A stretch of 7,581 nt of DNA from Granulicella sp. UBA5172 (GTDB lineage: Bacteria; Acidobacteriota; Terriglobia; Terriglobales; Acidobacteriaceae), in the NCBI GenBank assembly GCA_002413385.1, contig DHWW01000102.1, positions 37,742 to 45,322 on the forward strand, in the 5' to 3' direction. Within the stretch, counting starts at the first letter, position 1. Each line of letters begins with the position of its first letter. Of this stretch, positions 1-6,289 are shown piece by piece. Under the pieces are notes generated by a model that was given only the letters and a program-made list of their open reading frames with translations, made no database searches and was not told the DNA's origin. A program made the translations under genes and the position numbers.

Positions 1-120
1 CCACTGGTAGCCGAGTTCCTTCCCGACTTCGCCAAGCGCGTCCACATTCACGTGATCTTCGCACAACAGATTCTGAACCACATGGCCCCCGGAGCTGGCG
101 AGGGTTCCTCTTCTTTCTAG
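1..120 (+). CDS. C-terminal fragment of an unidentified protein
   Basis: Reading frame 1 is open from the left edge to a TAG at 118-120, giving the last 39 residues of a plus-strand protein. The visible part has a stretch rich in His, Val, Ile and Phe (HIHVIFAQQILNHM) followed by a flexible Gly/Ser-rich end finishing in SSSF. I do not recognise the family and assign no function. It is treated as a real gene tail because a strong hairpin terminator begins 11 bases after the stop and the neighbour bamA converges on it. The lack of any longer competing plus-strand frame here also fits. The fragment is too short to exclude a chance open frame. Confidence 0.55.
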   Translation, partial: PLVAEFLPDFAKRVHIHVIFAQQILNHMAPGAGEGSSSF

Positions 121-130
121 CTTGTCCTGC

Positions 131-178
131 AAAAAAAATCGTGTGTGAGCGAGAATCTTATCCGCTCACACACGATTT
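131..178. terminator. Bidirectional intrinsic terminator between convergent genes
   Basis: A perfect 16-base inverted repeat (AAATCGTGTGTGAGCG at 136-151, its complement at 163-178) encloses an 11-base loop. On the minus strand the stem is followed by eight T (complement of A131-138), a classical intrinsic terminator 24 bases after the bamA stop. On the plus strand it is followed by TTTGTTGTTG, so it can also end the gene at 1-120, though its T tract is weaker. Confidence 0.93.
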
Positions 179-202
179 GTTGTTGCAGGTTGCAGTTGCT
201 GG

Positions 203-3200
203 CTAGAAGGAGGTGCTGATGGTCAGGCGGAACGTCTTGCGCGGTTCGCGCAGGATGTAATCCGCTCCGTAATACTGCAGCGCCTGCTGGTAGCTGTAGG
301 CCGCTGCTGCCGGAGAGGTAGCGAACGGGAAGAAGTCCTTGAAGCAGTTGATAGCCGTGCTGGAGCAACTCGCTCCGCTCGGTGCAATCAACTGCTGCGG
401 AATGTCGCGGTAGAGGCGCAGTGGGTTGTAGGCGTAGTAGATGATGAACGGCGCATTGATGATCGGCAGAGTGACCTGCAGATACGCACCATTCGACATA
501 CGCGGTACAAAGTTGGTGCCCGGCACATTCTTTAGATAGATCGAGAATGGCGGCAACTGGTAGCCTCCAACGCAGTTTCCGTTGACCACCTGCGGACAGC
601 CATAGAGCGGGCTGTTGAGCGTTGAAATGCCCTCGGGGCTCTGCCGCAACTGGGTCGGCTCGGCGTTGAACGTCAGGCCGAAGTCGGTGTAGAACGCAAA
701 CGTCACCTGGTTCATGATCGGGAAGCGATATTCCAGGTTGGACGTAATGGAGGTATCGCCACCGATTGGGGCCAGACGATAGACGGGCAGGGGAATCTGC
801 ACGTTGCCCAACGTTGGGTTGCTGGGATCGCGCGGTACGGGCAATCCATCCGGGTTGGTCAGGTTGAACATCACCTTGGTGGGAAGGAACGTATACGGAG
901 AGTTCGAACGAATATCGAAGCCTCGCAGGTCGTTCTCGCCACCGCTGTAGAGGCGTGAGAACGGCGGTGCTACCTGGCCACCGTAACCCGCGATATTCGC
1001 CAGCTGGATGCGGTAGCCGAGTACGTTGTGCCCTTCGCGATTGACCTTCAGGCCCTTCATCGGGAAGAACTGACGCCATGTGGCCACGGGCGAGTAGAAC
1101 TTGGTGTTGCCGCCCACGCCTGCAAGCTGGAACGCAATGCTGAGATCCTTGCCGGAGTGTGGTCCGATAGCACGATCGAGCGTCGAGAAGCTGAAGCTCG
1201 GCGTCAGCGTCGATGTGATGATGCCATTGAGTTGGTTCGCACCAGCAATGCCGGACCGGAATGCCAGCGTCTGGAAGACGCTCAGCGTGTTCTGGTTGAA
1301 CGTCGTGACGCCAGACCGGGAGAGGGAATAGGACAACCCGATACGTGCCACACCCGTGCGCCGGAAGAGCTTGCGCAGAGCTTCGCTGGCGGAGATCGTC
1401 AAGCCCGAACTGGACTCGTTGTAGTTGTTCAGAAGGGACTGCTCCGCATTGGTCAGGTTGGTGCTCTGACCGCTGGTGGCGGCGTAGCTCTTGGCCGGAT
1501 TGAAGTCCGTCTTGCGCGTGAAGACCTGGATTCCGAGGGATACAGGCTTGTTGCGCAGATAAGGCTCGTTGAATCCGAAGCTAAGGTTGCGTGAGAGATC
1601 GCCGATGTTGGCGTTCACGCTCAGCGTCTCACCGAGGCCGAGGAAGTTGTTGGTCTCGTAGTTCAGGCCGAGGAATGAGCCCGACAAGCCGCTCACACCG
1701 CCATTGACTCCGATGGAGTTCTTGCCCTTCTCGTGCAGCTTGATGAGAAGGTCGACCGTGCCGGTATCCGCATTCTGGCGCGTCTCCACGTCCTGATCGC
1801 TCTTCAGTACATCAAAGTAGTTCAGCTGGTTCAAGCGCAGCAGCGACAGATCGACGAGGCGGCTGTTGTAGACCTGGCCTTCTTCGACCAGCAACTCGCG
1901 ACGGATGACCCGGTCGCGGGTCAGGGAATTGCCAGTGAACTCAATGCGTGAGACATAGAACTGCTTGCCCTCATCGATATCGATGTCGAGATAGACCAGC
2001 TTCTTGGCCTCATCGGTTCTCGGGATCGGGCTCGGCACCATATTGATGTAGCCGCCCTCGCCATAGGCTTTCTGCAGGTTCTTCAGGCCCTTGCCGAAGA
2101 GGGTCGCGCTGAAATAGTCGCCATCCTTCAGCGGAAACTGAGCGCGAAGCGCCTTCGAGTTGCTATAGGCCTTGTTGCCTGAAAAAGTGATGCCACCCAG
2201 ACGATAGCGCTCTCCCTCTTCGGCGGGGATGACGATATCGACGCGCTTGCCGGTCGAGGGATGCAGGGTGAAGAGGTTGATGCCTCCGGCGTTGCGGACG
2301 TTGGTCTGCGGCTCGCCGGTGATCGCCTTGAAGTAGCCCTTGTCGCGATAGGCCTGGCGCACGCGCTCCGCGTCCTCGTCCAGCTTGCTGGCATCGAAGG
2401 TGCGCGGGAAGATGTTTTCAAAGATGATGGAGTGCGGAATGCCGATGGGTCTCAGGTTCCTCATTGCGGCCACGAGTTGGCGGTGATTCAACGCGTGGTT
2501 CCCCGTGAAGGCAATCTTGCCCACCTTCACGGTCGGGCCTTCCTTCACGATGAAGGTCAGGGCGACACGCGCCGGAGGAATCGTTTTGACCTCGGTCTTG
2601 ATCGTTGCAAACTGGTGGCCGTGCTCGCCGAGCATCTCACGCAGAACAACCTCTTCACGCTTGATGCGCGTCGCGTCGTACTGGCTCTCGACGGTCAGAC
2701 CAACCTTTTCCTTCTTCAGTCGCTCGAGCACATCCGAGACCGTGATTGAATTCAGGCCCTTGTAGTTGATCTCGCTGATGGTGGGCTTCTCGCGCACATA
2801 GACGAGCAACTGGAGACAGCCTGTGCCCGGGACCTTTTCGATGCGGACATCGTCGAAGTAGCCGGTATTCCAAAGGGAGTTAAAGTCGCGTTCCACCACC
2901 GCCGGATCATACGGATCTCCGGGACGGCTGAACAGGCGTGCCAGGATCGATTCCTTGGGAATGCGGCGGTTGCCGATCACCTGCGTCTGGCAAAGGATCT
3001 GCGGCGCAGATGCGGCCGAGAACTGGGGCGTGGCCTGGACCTGCGCACCAGCCCTGGAGACCAGGGTCGGGACAGTAGCCAGCAAGGCCACGATCCCCAA
3101 CCTCGAGAGGCTCGAAAACGTGGCGCGGTTCTGGCCGCGGCCAAGGATGCCCAAATGGCTCGAGCGATTGCTCACAGGCTGGTTCGTACACTTCAGGGAG

Positions 3201-3211
3201 CTTGCGCTCAC
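203..3211 (-). CDS. bamA: Outer membrane protein assembly factor BamA (Omp85)
   Basis: BamA folds and inserts beta-barrel proteins in the outer membrane. Numbering from the GTG at 3211 (1002 residues): signal peptide with hydrophobic core LGIVALLATVPTLV and likely cleavage after AGA near residue 56; five POTRA domains at about 71-142, 143-226, 227-335, 336-416 and 417-496, with repeated hallmarks such as KIAFTGN, GITFSGN and RIEFTGN; then a barrel to the end. The L6 lock motif is LRGF (762-765), and the chain ends in a beta-signal with terminal Phe (LTISTSF). The barrel, about 500 residues, is larger than the roughly 390 of E. coli and has long loops near the C-terminus with cysteine pairs 872/880 and 949/956. 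The start is uncertain. A GTG at 3304 lies only about 10 bases from the expected transcription start of the TATAAT promoter, so the GTG at 3211 (GGAA upstream) or the GTG at 3175 is preferred. The family is secure; start confidence is about 0.5. Confidence 0.96.
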   Translation of the reverse strand: MSASSLKCTNQPVSNRSSHLGILGRGQNRATFSSLSRLGIVALLATVPTLVSRAGAQVQATPQFSAASAPQILCQTQVIGNRRIPKESILARLFSRPGDPYDPAVVERDFNSLWNTGYFDDVRIEKVPGTGCLQLLVYVREKPTISEINYKGLNSITVSDVLERLKKEKVGLTVESQYDATRIKREEVVLREMLGEHGHQFATIKTEVKTIPPARVALTFIVKEGPTVKVGKIAFTGNHALNHRQLVAAMRNLRPIGIPHSIIFENIFPRTFDASKLDEDAERVRQAYRDKGYFKAITGEPQTNVRNAGGINLFTLHPSTGKRVDIVIPAEEGERYRLGGITFSGNKAYSNSKALRAQFPLKDGDYFSATLFGKGLKNLQKAYGEGGYINMVPSPIPRTDEAKKLVYLDIDIDEGKQFYVSRIEFTGNSLTRDRVIRRELLVEEGQVYNSRLVDLSLLRLNQLNYFDVLKSDQDVETRQNADTGTVDLLIKLHEKGKNSIGVNGGVSGLSGSFLGLNYETNNFLGLGETLSVNANIGDLSRNLSFGFNEPYLRNKPVSLGIQVFTRKTDFNPAKSYAATSGQSTNLTNAEQSLLNNYNESSSGLTISASEALRKLFRRTGVARIGLSYSLSRSGVTTFNQNTLSVFQTLAFRSGIAGANQLNGIITSTLTPSFSFSTLDRAIGPHSGKDLSIAFQLAGVGGNTKFYSPVATWRQFFPMKGLKVNREGHNVLGYRIQLANIAGYGGQVAPPFSRLYSGGENDLRGFDIRSNSPYTFLPTKVMFNLTNPDGLPVPRDPSNPTLGNVQIPLPVYRLAPIGGDTSITSNLEYRFPIMNQVTFAFYTDFGLTFNAEPTQLRQSPEGISTLNSPLYGCPQVVNGNCVGGYQLPPFSIYLKNVPGTNFVPRMSNGAYLQVTLPIINAPFIIYYAYNPLRLYRDIPQQLIAPSGASCSSTAINCFKDFFPFATSPAAAAYSYQQALQYYGADYILREPRKTFRLTISTSF

Positions 3212-3320
3212 TCGGATTCCGGTAAAGATAACCACACCCTCACTGCTCTTTGAATCTGTCAAAGCTTGTTGGATTCTTGTATTAATTCCAGCCCTGCGGT
3301 ACACGACAGGGAGAGCTTTG

Positions 3321-3347
3321 ATTATAGGCGACCATCGGCAACCGATG
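3321..3347 (-). promoter_or_regulatory. Probable bamA promoter with overlapping dyad
   Basis: The minus strand reads TATAAT at 3326-3321, a perfect -10 box. The best -35 candidate is TTCGCA (4 of 6, spacing 19), so the promoter would be weak or activator dependent. Directly upstream, at 3333-3347, lies a perfect dyad of CATCGG and CCGATG around 3 bases, which covers the -10/-35 spacer and could be an operator. Transcription would start near 3314, leaving a leader of about 100 bases before the GTG at 3211. Confidence 0.45.
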
Positions 3348-3383
3348 CGAACCGGATCACCGCCGAAGGTCAGCTTTTGCCGT

Positions 3384-3418
3384 TAATCGGCGACCGGCCC
3401 CCATAATCGGCGGCCGGC
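3384..3418. repeat. Tandem 15-base repeats upstream of bamA
   Basis: TAATCGGCGACCGGC (3384-3398) and TAATCGGCGGCCGGC (3404-3418) are direct repeats with one mismatch and a 20-base period. Their core ATCGG-N3-CCG recurs at 3334-3344, so the gap between the exosortase stop and bamA holds three copies of the same dyad. The repetition is seen directly; a role as protein-binding sites is inference. Confidence 0.5.
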
Positions 3419-3443
3419 AGCGAACTTGCTATTAACTTCTCCA

Positions 3444-5057
3444 CTACCTTTTGGCGAAGGGCGAGGTGAGCGCGGGGAGGTTGGCGCCCTTCAAAAATTC
3501 GTTCAAGGCCGCCGCCAACTGCGGCTCGATTATGCTTACCGGGCTCATCGTATCCAGGCTTTCCACCTTGAAGAGCACGGGAATCGGGCGCGTCGTATCG
3601 GATTGCAAAGGAACGCCGCGATGCGGCCGGGCGTAGATCAGGGTCACGTGCTGGGTGGTCTCGGAGTATTGCCGGCACGCTCCGTTATCGCACACGGTCG
3701 AGGCCTCGAGTCTCTGGGTTGCGCCATCGTTGTATGCCGCGGCGGTCAGTTCTACCGGGCCTCCAGCGGTCGCTGTAACGATCTGACCATGCCAGGTTGG
3801 GTCTTCCCCGCGGGCGATGTGACACACCTCGGCATCATGCACGGTCTGAGGTGAAATGCCCAGCATCACATGGGGTGGGGTGGCATTGGCACCCGCCGGT
3901 GCTGCATATTCTCCCCAGGTGTAGACCAGCACGCCGAACTGCGATTCATCCCAGGTGCGCACTAGGGTGAAGTTGCCCACGTGCCCCGGCATCTTCGGCA
4001 TCACCTGGGTCGATGCCGATGCATCCACCCATCGCTCATGCAGGACGTCCGCGCCGAAGATCGCAGCCATCGCCAGTACGGCTCCGATCTTCAAGAGCAG
4101 GGGACGAGTACTGCGTGTTGGCTGGGGCGCCTCGCTTACTGGGGCGGGCAGCACATCCTTTGGGTCGTTCCGCAATTTGTCGGCAACCGTGAAAAAGATG
4201 GCCAGCGCGCATACAAACAGGCAACCACCGATGATGTAATCGGCGATCAGTCCATGCTGCTGCATCCAGGGGTGGGGCACTGCAATCGTGTAATACACCA
4301 CCAACAGGCAGAGGCGGAGGAAGTTGAATAGATAGCCGAGCAGCACGGCACCGATCACGACGGGCGCATAGACGTACCAGCGAAATTGGTATAGGTAGCT
4401 CACCACAATCGCCGCCAGTCCCAGCGTAATCGCACCGCGAATCCCGTTGCATCCCGGAGCGATGAACATGCCGAACTGGGGGGTGAACATCAATCGCAGC
4501 TTGTCCTGGGTCAGGGGCTGGCCGAGCACATGAGCCCAGGCTCGCGCCACGGTTGCGGAGGCATGCTGCAGAGGCAGGTCTATCTTGCGGCTGAATGTCT
4601 CCGGCACCGGAATCACGGCCCACATAAACAGCACAGGAAACCACGCAGCCTTGAGCAGGCGCTTGCCCCCGAAGAGCAGAACCATCCCCGCAGCGTAGAC
4701 CACCGCCACCAGCGGCAACGGAGGAAGTTGCAGTAGCCAATCTTTGTTGACCGTCACAATCAGCAGCATCTGGTCGCGCAGGAACATCAGGGCCGCCGAT
4801 GCCGCGAGCACGGCAAAGCCCCACCATGAGCCCTCCGTCTCCCAGCCCAGCGATCGCCATGCCCGCAAAATCAGTAAATAGCTGACCAGGGGTACGACCA
4901 TGCCCATGGACTTCAGGTCATCGTGTGTCCAAATATCGAGCAGGGCCTGGGCCGACTTCCAAACAGTCAATAACCCCGCCGCCGCGCACAGGGTTGCCAG
5001 TGCGACTACGGTTCGGGGTTGGAAGTTAGGTAGTAATCGCCTGGACACAAGCCTCAA
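3444..5057 (-). CDS. xrtJ: Exosortase with EpsI-like C-terminal region (XrtJ-like)
   Basis: Exosortases are polytopic inner-membrane enzymes proposed to cut and transfer proteins bearing a C-terminal motif-TM-Arg tail, linking secretion to modification. The 537-residue product has about eight hydrophobic segments (roughly 15-36, 53-67, 79-95, 112-130, 137-150, 206-225, 228-260, 272-292) and another at 319-336. The expected catalytic triad is present: Cys203 in PGCNGIRG, Arg248 in NFLRL and His268 in QQHGL. Residues from about 340 form a periplasmic extension with VHDAEVCHIARGEDPTWHG (407-424), which resembles the H..EVC...GW signature of EpsI-type domains, plus C456 and C461. The start is TTG at 5057 (AGGG four bases upstream, in-frame stop four codons back); the GTG at 5048 is the alternative. 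It lies 68 bases after the small sorting-tail gene and is probably co-transcribed with it. Exosortase identity is firm. The J subclass is recalled from the family's acidobacterial distribution and its partner, not tested. Confidence 0.9.
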   Translation of the reverse strand: MRLVSRRLLPNFQPRTVVALATLCAAAGLLTVWKSAQALLDIWTHDDLKSMGMVVPLVSYLLILRAWRSLGWETEGSWWGFAVLAASAALMFLRDQMLLIVTVNKDWLLQLPPLPLVAVVYAAGMVLLFGGKRLLKAAWFPVLFMWAVIPVPETFSRKIDLPLQHASATVARAWAHVLGQPLTQDKLRLMFTPQFGMFIAPGCNGIRGAITLGLAAIVVSYLYQFRWYVYAPVVIGAVLLGYLFNFLRLCLLVVYYTIAVPHPWMQQHGLIADYIIGGCLFVCALAIFFTVADKLRNDPKDVLPAPVSEAPQPTRSTRPLLLKIGAVLAMAAIFGADVLHERWVDASASTQVMPKMPGHVGNFTLVRTWDESQFGVLVYTWGEYAAPAGANATPPHVMLGISPQTVHDAEVCHIARGEDPTWHGQIVTATAGGPVELTAAAYNDGATQRLEASTVCDNGACRQYSETTQHVTLIYARPHRGVPLQSDTTRPIPVLFKVESLDTMSPVSIIEPQLAAALNEFLKGANLPALTSPFAKR

Positions 5058-5125
5058 TACACCCTACAGGGGTAATGTGCCGGTACTTTCTGGGGAGGGT
5101 TAGAATACCCCGGCCGGCCTATAAC
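5058..5125 (-). promoter_or_regulatory. Intercistronic leader of the exosortase gene
   Basis: The 68 bases between the small gene and the exosortase contain competing pairings on the minus strand. TACCCC (5074-5069) can pair with GGGGTA upstream (5111-5106). Alternatively its ACCC (5073-5070) can pair with GGGT (5064-5061), which contains the weak ribosome site just before the TTG start. The palindrome GGCCGGCC lies at 5112-5119. There is no terminator-like T run, which fits co-transcription. Confidence 0.35.
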
Positions 5126-5317
5126 TTACTGATTCTTCGTCGCGCGACGGGCGCGGATGCGTGTCCGAACGGACGAAAGGGCGTACGCTCCGCCAGCCAG
5201 ACCTGCCAGAATGAGGGTGGGGTTCTCTGGCGAGTCCGAGCATCCGCCCTGACCATAAGCTGGTACTGCGGCAATCATTGCAAATGCGAGAGCAGTGAGG
5301 AGCAAGGTCTTCTTCAT
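5126..5317 (-). CDS. Minimal exosortase substrate (XrtJ-associated TM-motif-TM type)
   Basis: A 63-residue protein with three parts. A signal peptide (MKKTLLLTALAFAMIAAVPA, cleavage near residues 20-22) is followed by only about 12 polar residues containing Cys26 and the motif SPENPT (29-34). Then come a hydrophobic span (about 35-50) and a basic end, RTRIRARR (51-58). The last three elements reproduce the PEP-CTERM type of sorting tail, with PENPT in place of PEP. The gene sits directly upstream of the exosortase, as expected for a dedicated substrate. The name follows a family I recall as 'XrtJ-associated TM-motif-TM protein'; membership is not checked. The start is the ATG at 5317, preceded by GGGA and giving a clean signal peptide. 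An in-frame ATG at 5344 would add nine polar residues in front and lacks a ribosome site. The role is unknown: after signal removal and sorting, almost nothing but a short Cys-containing peptide would remain. Confidence 0.85.
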   Translation of the reverse strand: MKKTLLLTALAFAMIAAVPAYGQGGCSDSPENPTLILAGLAGGAYALSSVRTRIRARRATKNQ

Positions 5318-5366
5318 TGGAGATCCCGTTTCCGCCGCGACCATGGGGCTCTTGGCTGGAGTGTCG

Positions 5367-5372
5367 ATTATA
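5367..5372 (-). promoter_or_regulatory. -10 box for the small sorting-tail gene and exosortase
   Basis: The minus strand reads TATAAT at 5372-5367, about 50 bases upstream of the ATG at 5317. The -35 position (AGAACA, spacing 16) is poor, which suggests dependence on an activator. The 14-base palindrome at 5423-5436 would be centred about 70 bases upstream of the start of transcription, a usual activator position. Confidence 0.45.
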
Positions 5373-5422
5373 TTGAGTCCGCCCGGGTTGTTCTGGGTTC
5401 GATCACTCTTACGGAGCAGACT

Positions 5423-5436
5423 TGTAGATATCTACA
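5423..5436. promoter_or_regulatory. Perfect 14-base palindrome, candidate operator
   Basis: TGTAGATATCTACA is fully self-complementary and lies in the divergent region between the exosortase unit and frr. The TGT-N8-ACA outline is compatible with PadR-like or other winged-helix dimers, but the regulator cannot be named from the site alone. No regulator gene is present in the window. Confidence 0.5.
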
Positions 5437-5440
5437 CCGA

Positions 5441-5513
5441 GGATATAGGGGATGGATATAGAAAGTCAACGATCTTATTGGCCTATAAAGGACTCTTTGT
5501 GGGTACTTTATAG
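5441..5513. repeat. Short AT-rich direct and inverted repeats upstream of frr
   Basis: GGATATAG occurs at 5441-5448 and again at 5454-5461, a 13-base period. Further on, CTATAAAG (5483-5490) and CTTTATAG (5506-5513) form an 8-base inverted repeat around 15 bases. TATAAA at 5484-5489 could be a plus-strand -10 box for frr, but no good -35 precedes it. Confidence 0.35.
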
Positions 5514-5519
5514 AGGTTA

Positions 5520-5607
5520 AGGGCAGATTATGTGCCAATCTGCTACAAAGCCCTCCCGGGCTGTAAAATCAGGCTCTGGAGCCGGGTATTCCGGCAGATT
5601 CAGGAGG
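5520..5607 (+). promoter_or_regulatory. Structured 5' leader of frr with alternative pairings
   Basis: Several hairpins lie in a row: GCAGATT (5523-5529) with AATCTGC (5537-5543); AGCCC (5549-5553) with GGGCT (5558-5562); GGCT (5572-5575) with AGCC (5580-5583); and CCGG (5582-5585) with CCGG (5591-5594). The sequence GGCAGATT occurs twice (5522-5529 and 5593-5600). The single AATCTGC can therefore pair with either copy, and the second copy ends one base before the AGGAGG at 5602-5607. The pairing is visible in the sequence; regulation is inference. It does not match a known riboswitch class that I recognise. Confidence 0.4.
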
Positions 5608-5618
5608 TTGTGAACACG

Positions 5619-6203
5619 ATGGCATCGGCAATGGCAAGTATGGAAGCCCTGATGGGCGTATATGACGGTCTTAAGGCTCGTATGGACAAGACAATTGACG
5701 ACTTCCGCGCAAATCTTGTCAGCGTTCGTACTGGTCGCGCCTCGGTTCACATGCTCGATGGCATCAAGGTTGACTACTATGGTACGGACACCGCGATCTC
5801 TCAGGTCGCGCAGATTACAACTCCTGAGGCGAACCTGATTCTTGTACAGCCGTGGGAGCAGACGCTGGTCACGGCCATTGAGAAAGCCATTCGCACCAGT
5901 TCGCATGGCTTCAATCCGATGCACGACGGCAAGATCATCCGCGTGCCCGTACCGCCCATGACCGAAGAGCGCCGCAAAGAGGCTGTGAAGCTGCTTGCAG
6001 GCACGGTCGAGGACCACAAGACGTCGATCCGCAACATCCGCCGCGAAGGCAATGACGTCGTGAAGAAGGCCGCAAAGGACAAACTGATCTCAGCCGACGA
6101 CGAAAAGCGCGCGAATGAAGAGATTCAGCAGTTGACCGATGCTGAGATCAAGCGCATCGACGAACTCTTTCGCGCCAAAGAAAAAGAAGTCATGACGATC
6201 TGA
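5619..6203 (+). CDS. frr: Ribosome recycling factor
   Basis: RRF acts with EF-G in the cytoplasm to split the post-termination ribosome from mRNA and tRNA. The 194-residue product is slightly longer than the 185 of E. coli. It aligns along its whole length with hallmarks in order: VSVRTGRAS (34-42), DGIKVDYYGT (47-56), the hinge segment RVPVPPMTEERRKE (108-121), IRNIRREGND (137-146) and the C-terminal helix QQLTDAEIKRIDEL (170-183). Helices at about 1-38 and 114-194 form the coiled domain I; about 41-113 is domain II. The ATG at 5619 is chosen because AGGAGG lies at 5602-5607, 11 bases upstream. The frame is open back to 5532, but the upstream part lacks RRF similarity. The gene seems monocistronic, with folP converging on it. 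No pyrH, tsf or uppS neighbour is visible. Confidence 0.97.
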   Translation: MASAMASMEALMGVYDGLKARMDKTIDDFRANLVSVRTGRASVHMLDGIKVDYYGTDTAISQVAQITTPEANLILVQPWEQTLVTAIEKAIRTSSHGFNPMHDGKIIRVPVPPMTEERRKEAVKLLAGTVEDHKTSIRNIRREGNDVVKKAAKDKLISADDEKRANEEIQQLTDAEIKRIDELFRAKEKEVMTI

Positions 6204-6247
6204 AGAGGGAAGCTGTCGAAGTCATGAAATAGGGAGCGGCGAGCGAG

Positions 6248-6282
6248 CGCCCGTAGGACGTAGAATATTTCGTTTCCGGGCG
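6248..6282. terminator. Possible weak terminator between frr and folP
   Basis: In the 86 bases between the convergent stops, CGCCCG (6248-6253) and CGGGCG (6277-6282) can form a 6-base stem around a 23-base AT-rich loop, with an extra inner ACG/CGT pairing. No T run follows on either strand, so it is a weak candidate. Nothing else in this gap looks functional. Confidence 0.25.
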
Positions 6283-6289
6283 ATGGCGT

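Noticed and set aside
158..170. Thirteen bases identical to the core of the E. coli lac operator (TTATCCGCTCACA)
   Set aside because: They form part of the loop and stem of the terminator after bamA, with no promoter beside them and no symmetric second half. A chance match or, less likely, vector-like similarity; not an operator call.
117..1079. A 320-codon open frame on the minus strand inside bamA
   Set aside because: It overlaps the barrel-coding part of bamA in another frame, has low-complexity Arg/Pro/Gln-rich composition and no recognisable domain.
3302..3304. GTG at 3304 as the bamA start
   Set aside because: It has no ribosome site, would place about 30 non-signal-like residues before the leader, and is only about 10 bases from the expected transcription start. 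It is kept as an alternative, not preferred.
5231..5260. Lipoprotein signal in the small sorting-tail protein at Cys26
   Set aside because: The residues before the Cys are Q-G-G, without the Leu/Val-type residue needed at -3, and the Cys lies several residues beyond the likely signal peptidase I site.
5532..5618. N-terminal extension of the ribosome recycling factor by 29 residues
   Set aside because: The extension overlaps the structured leader, contains the AGGAGG ribosome site, and has no counterpart in RRF proteins.
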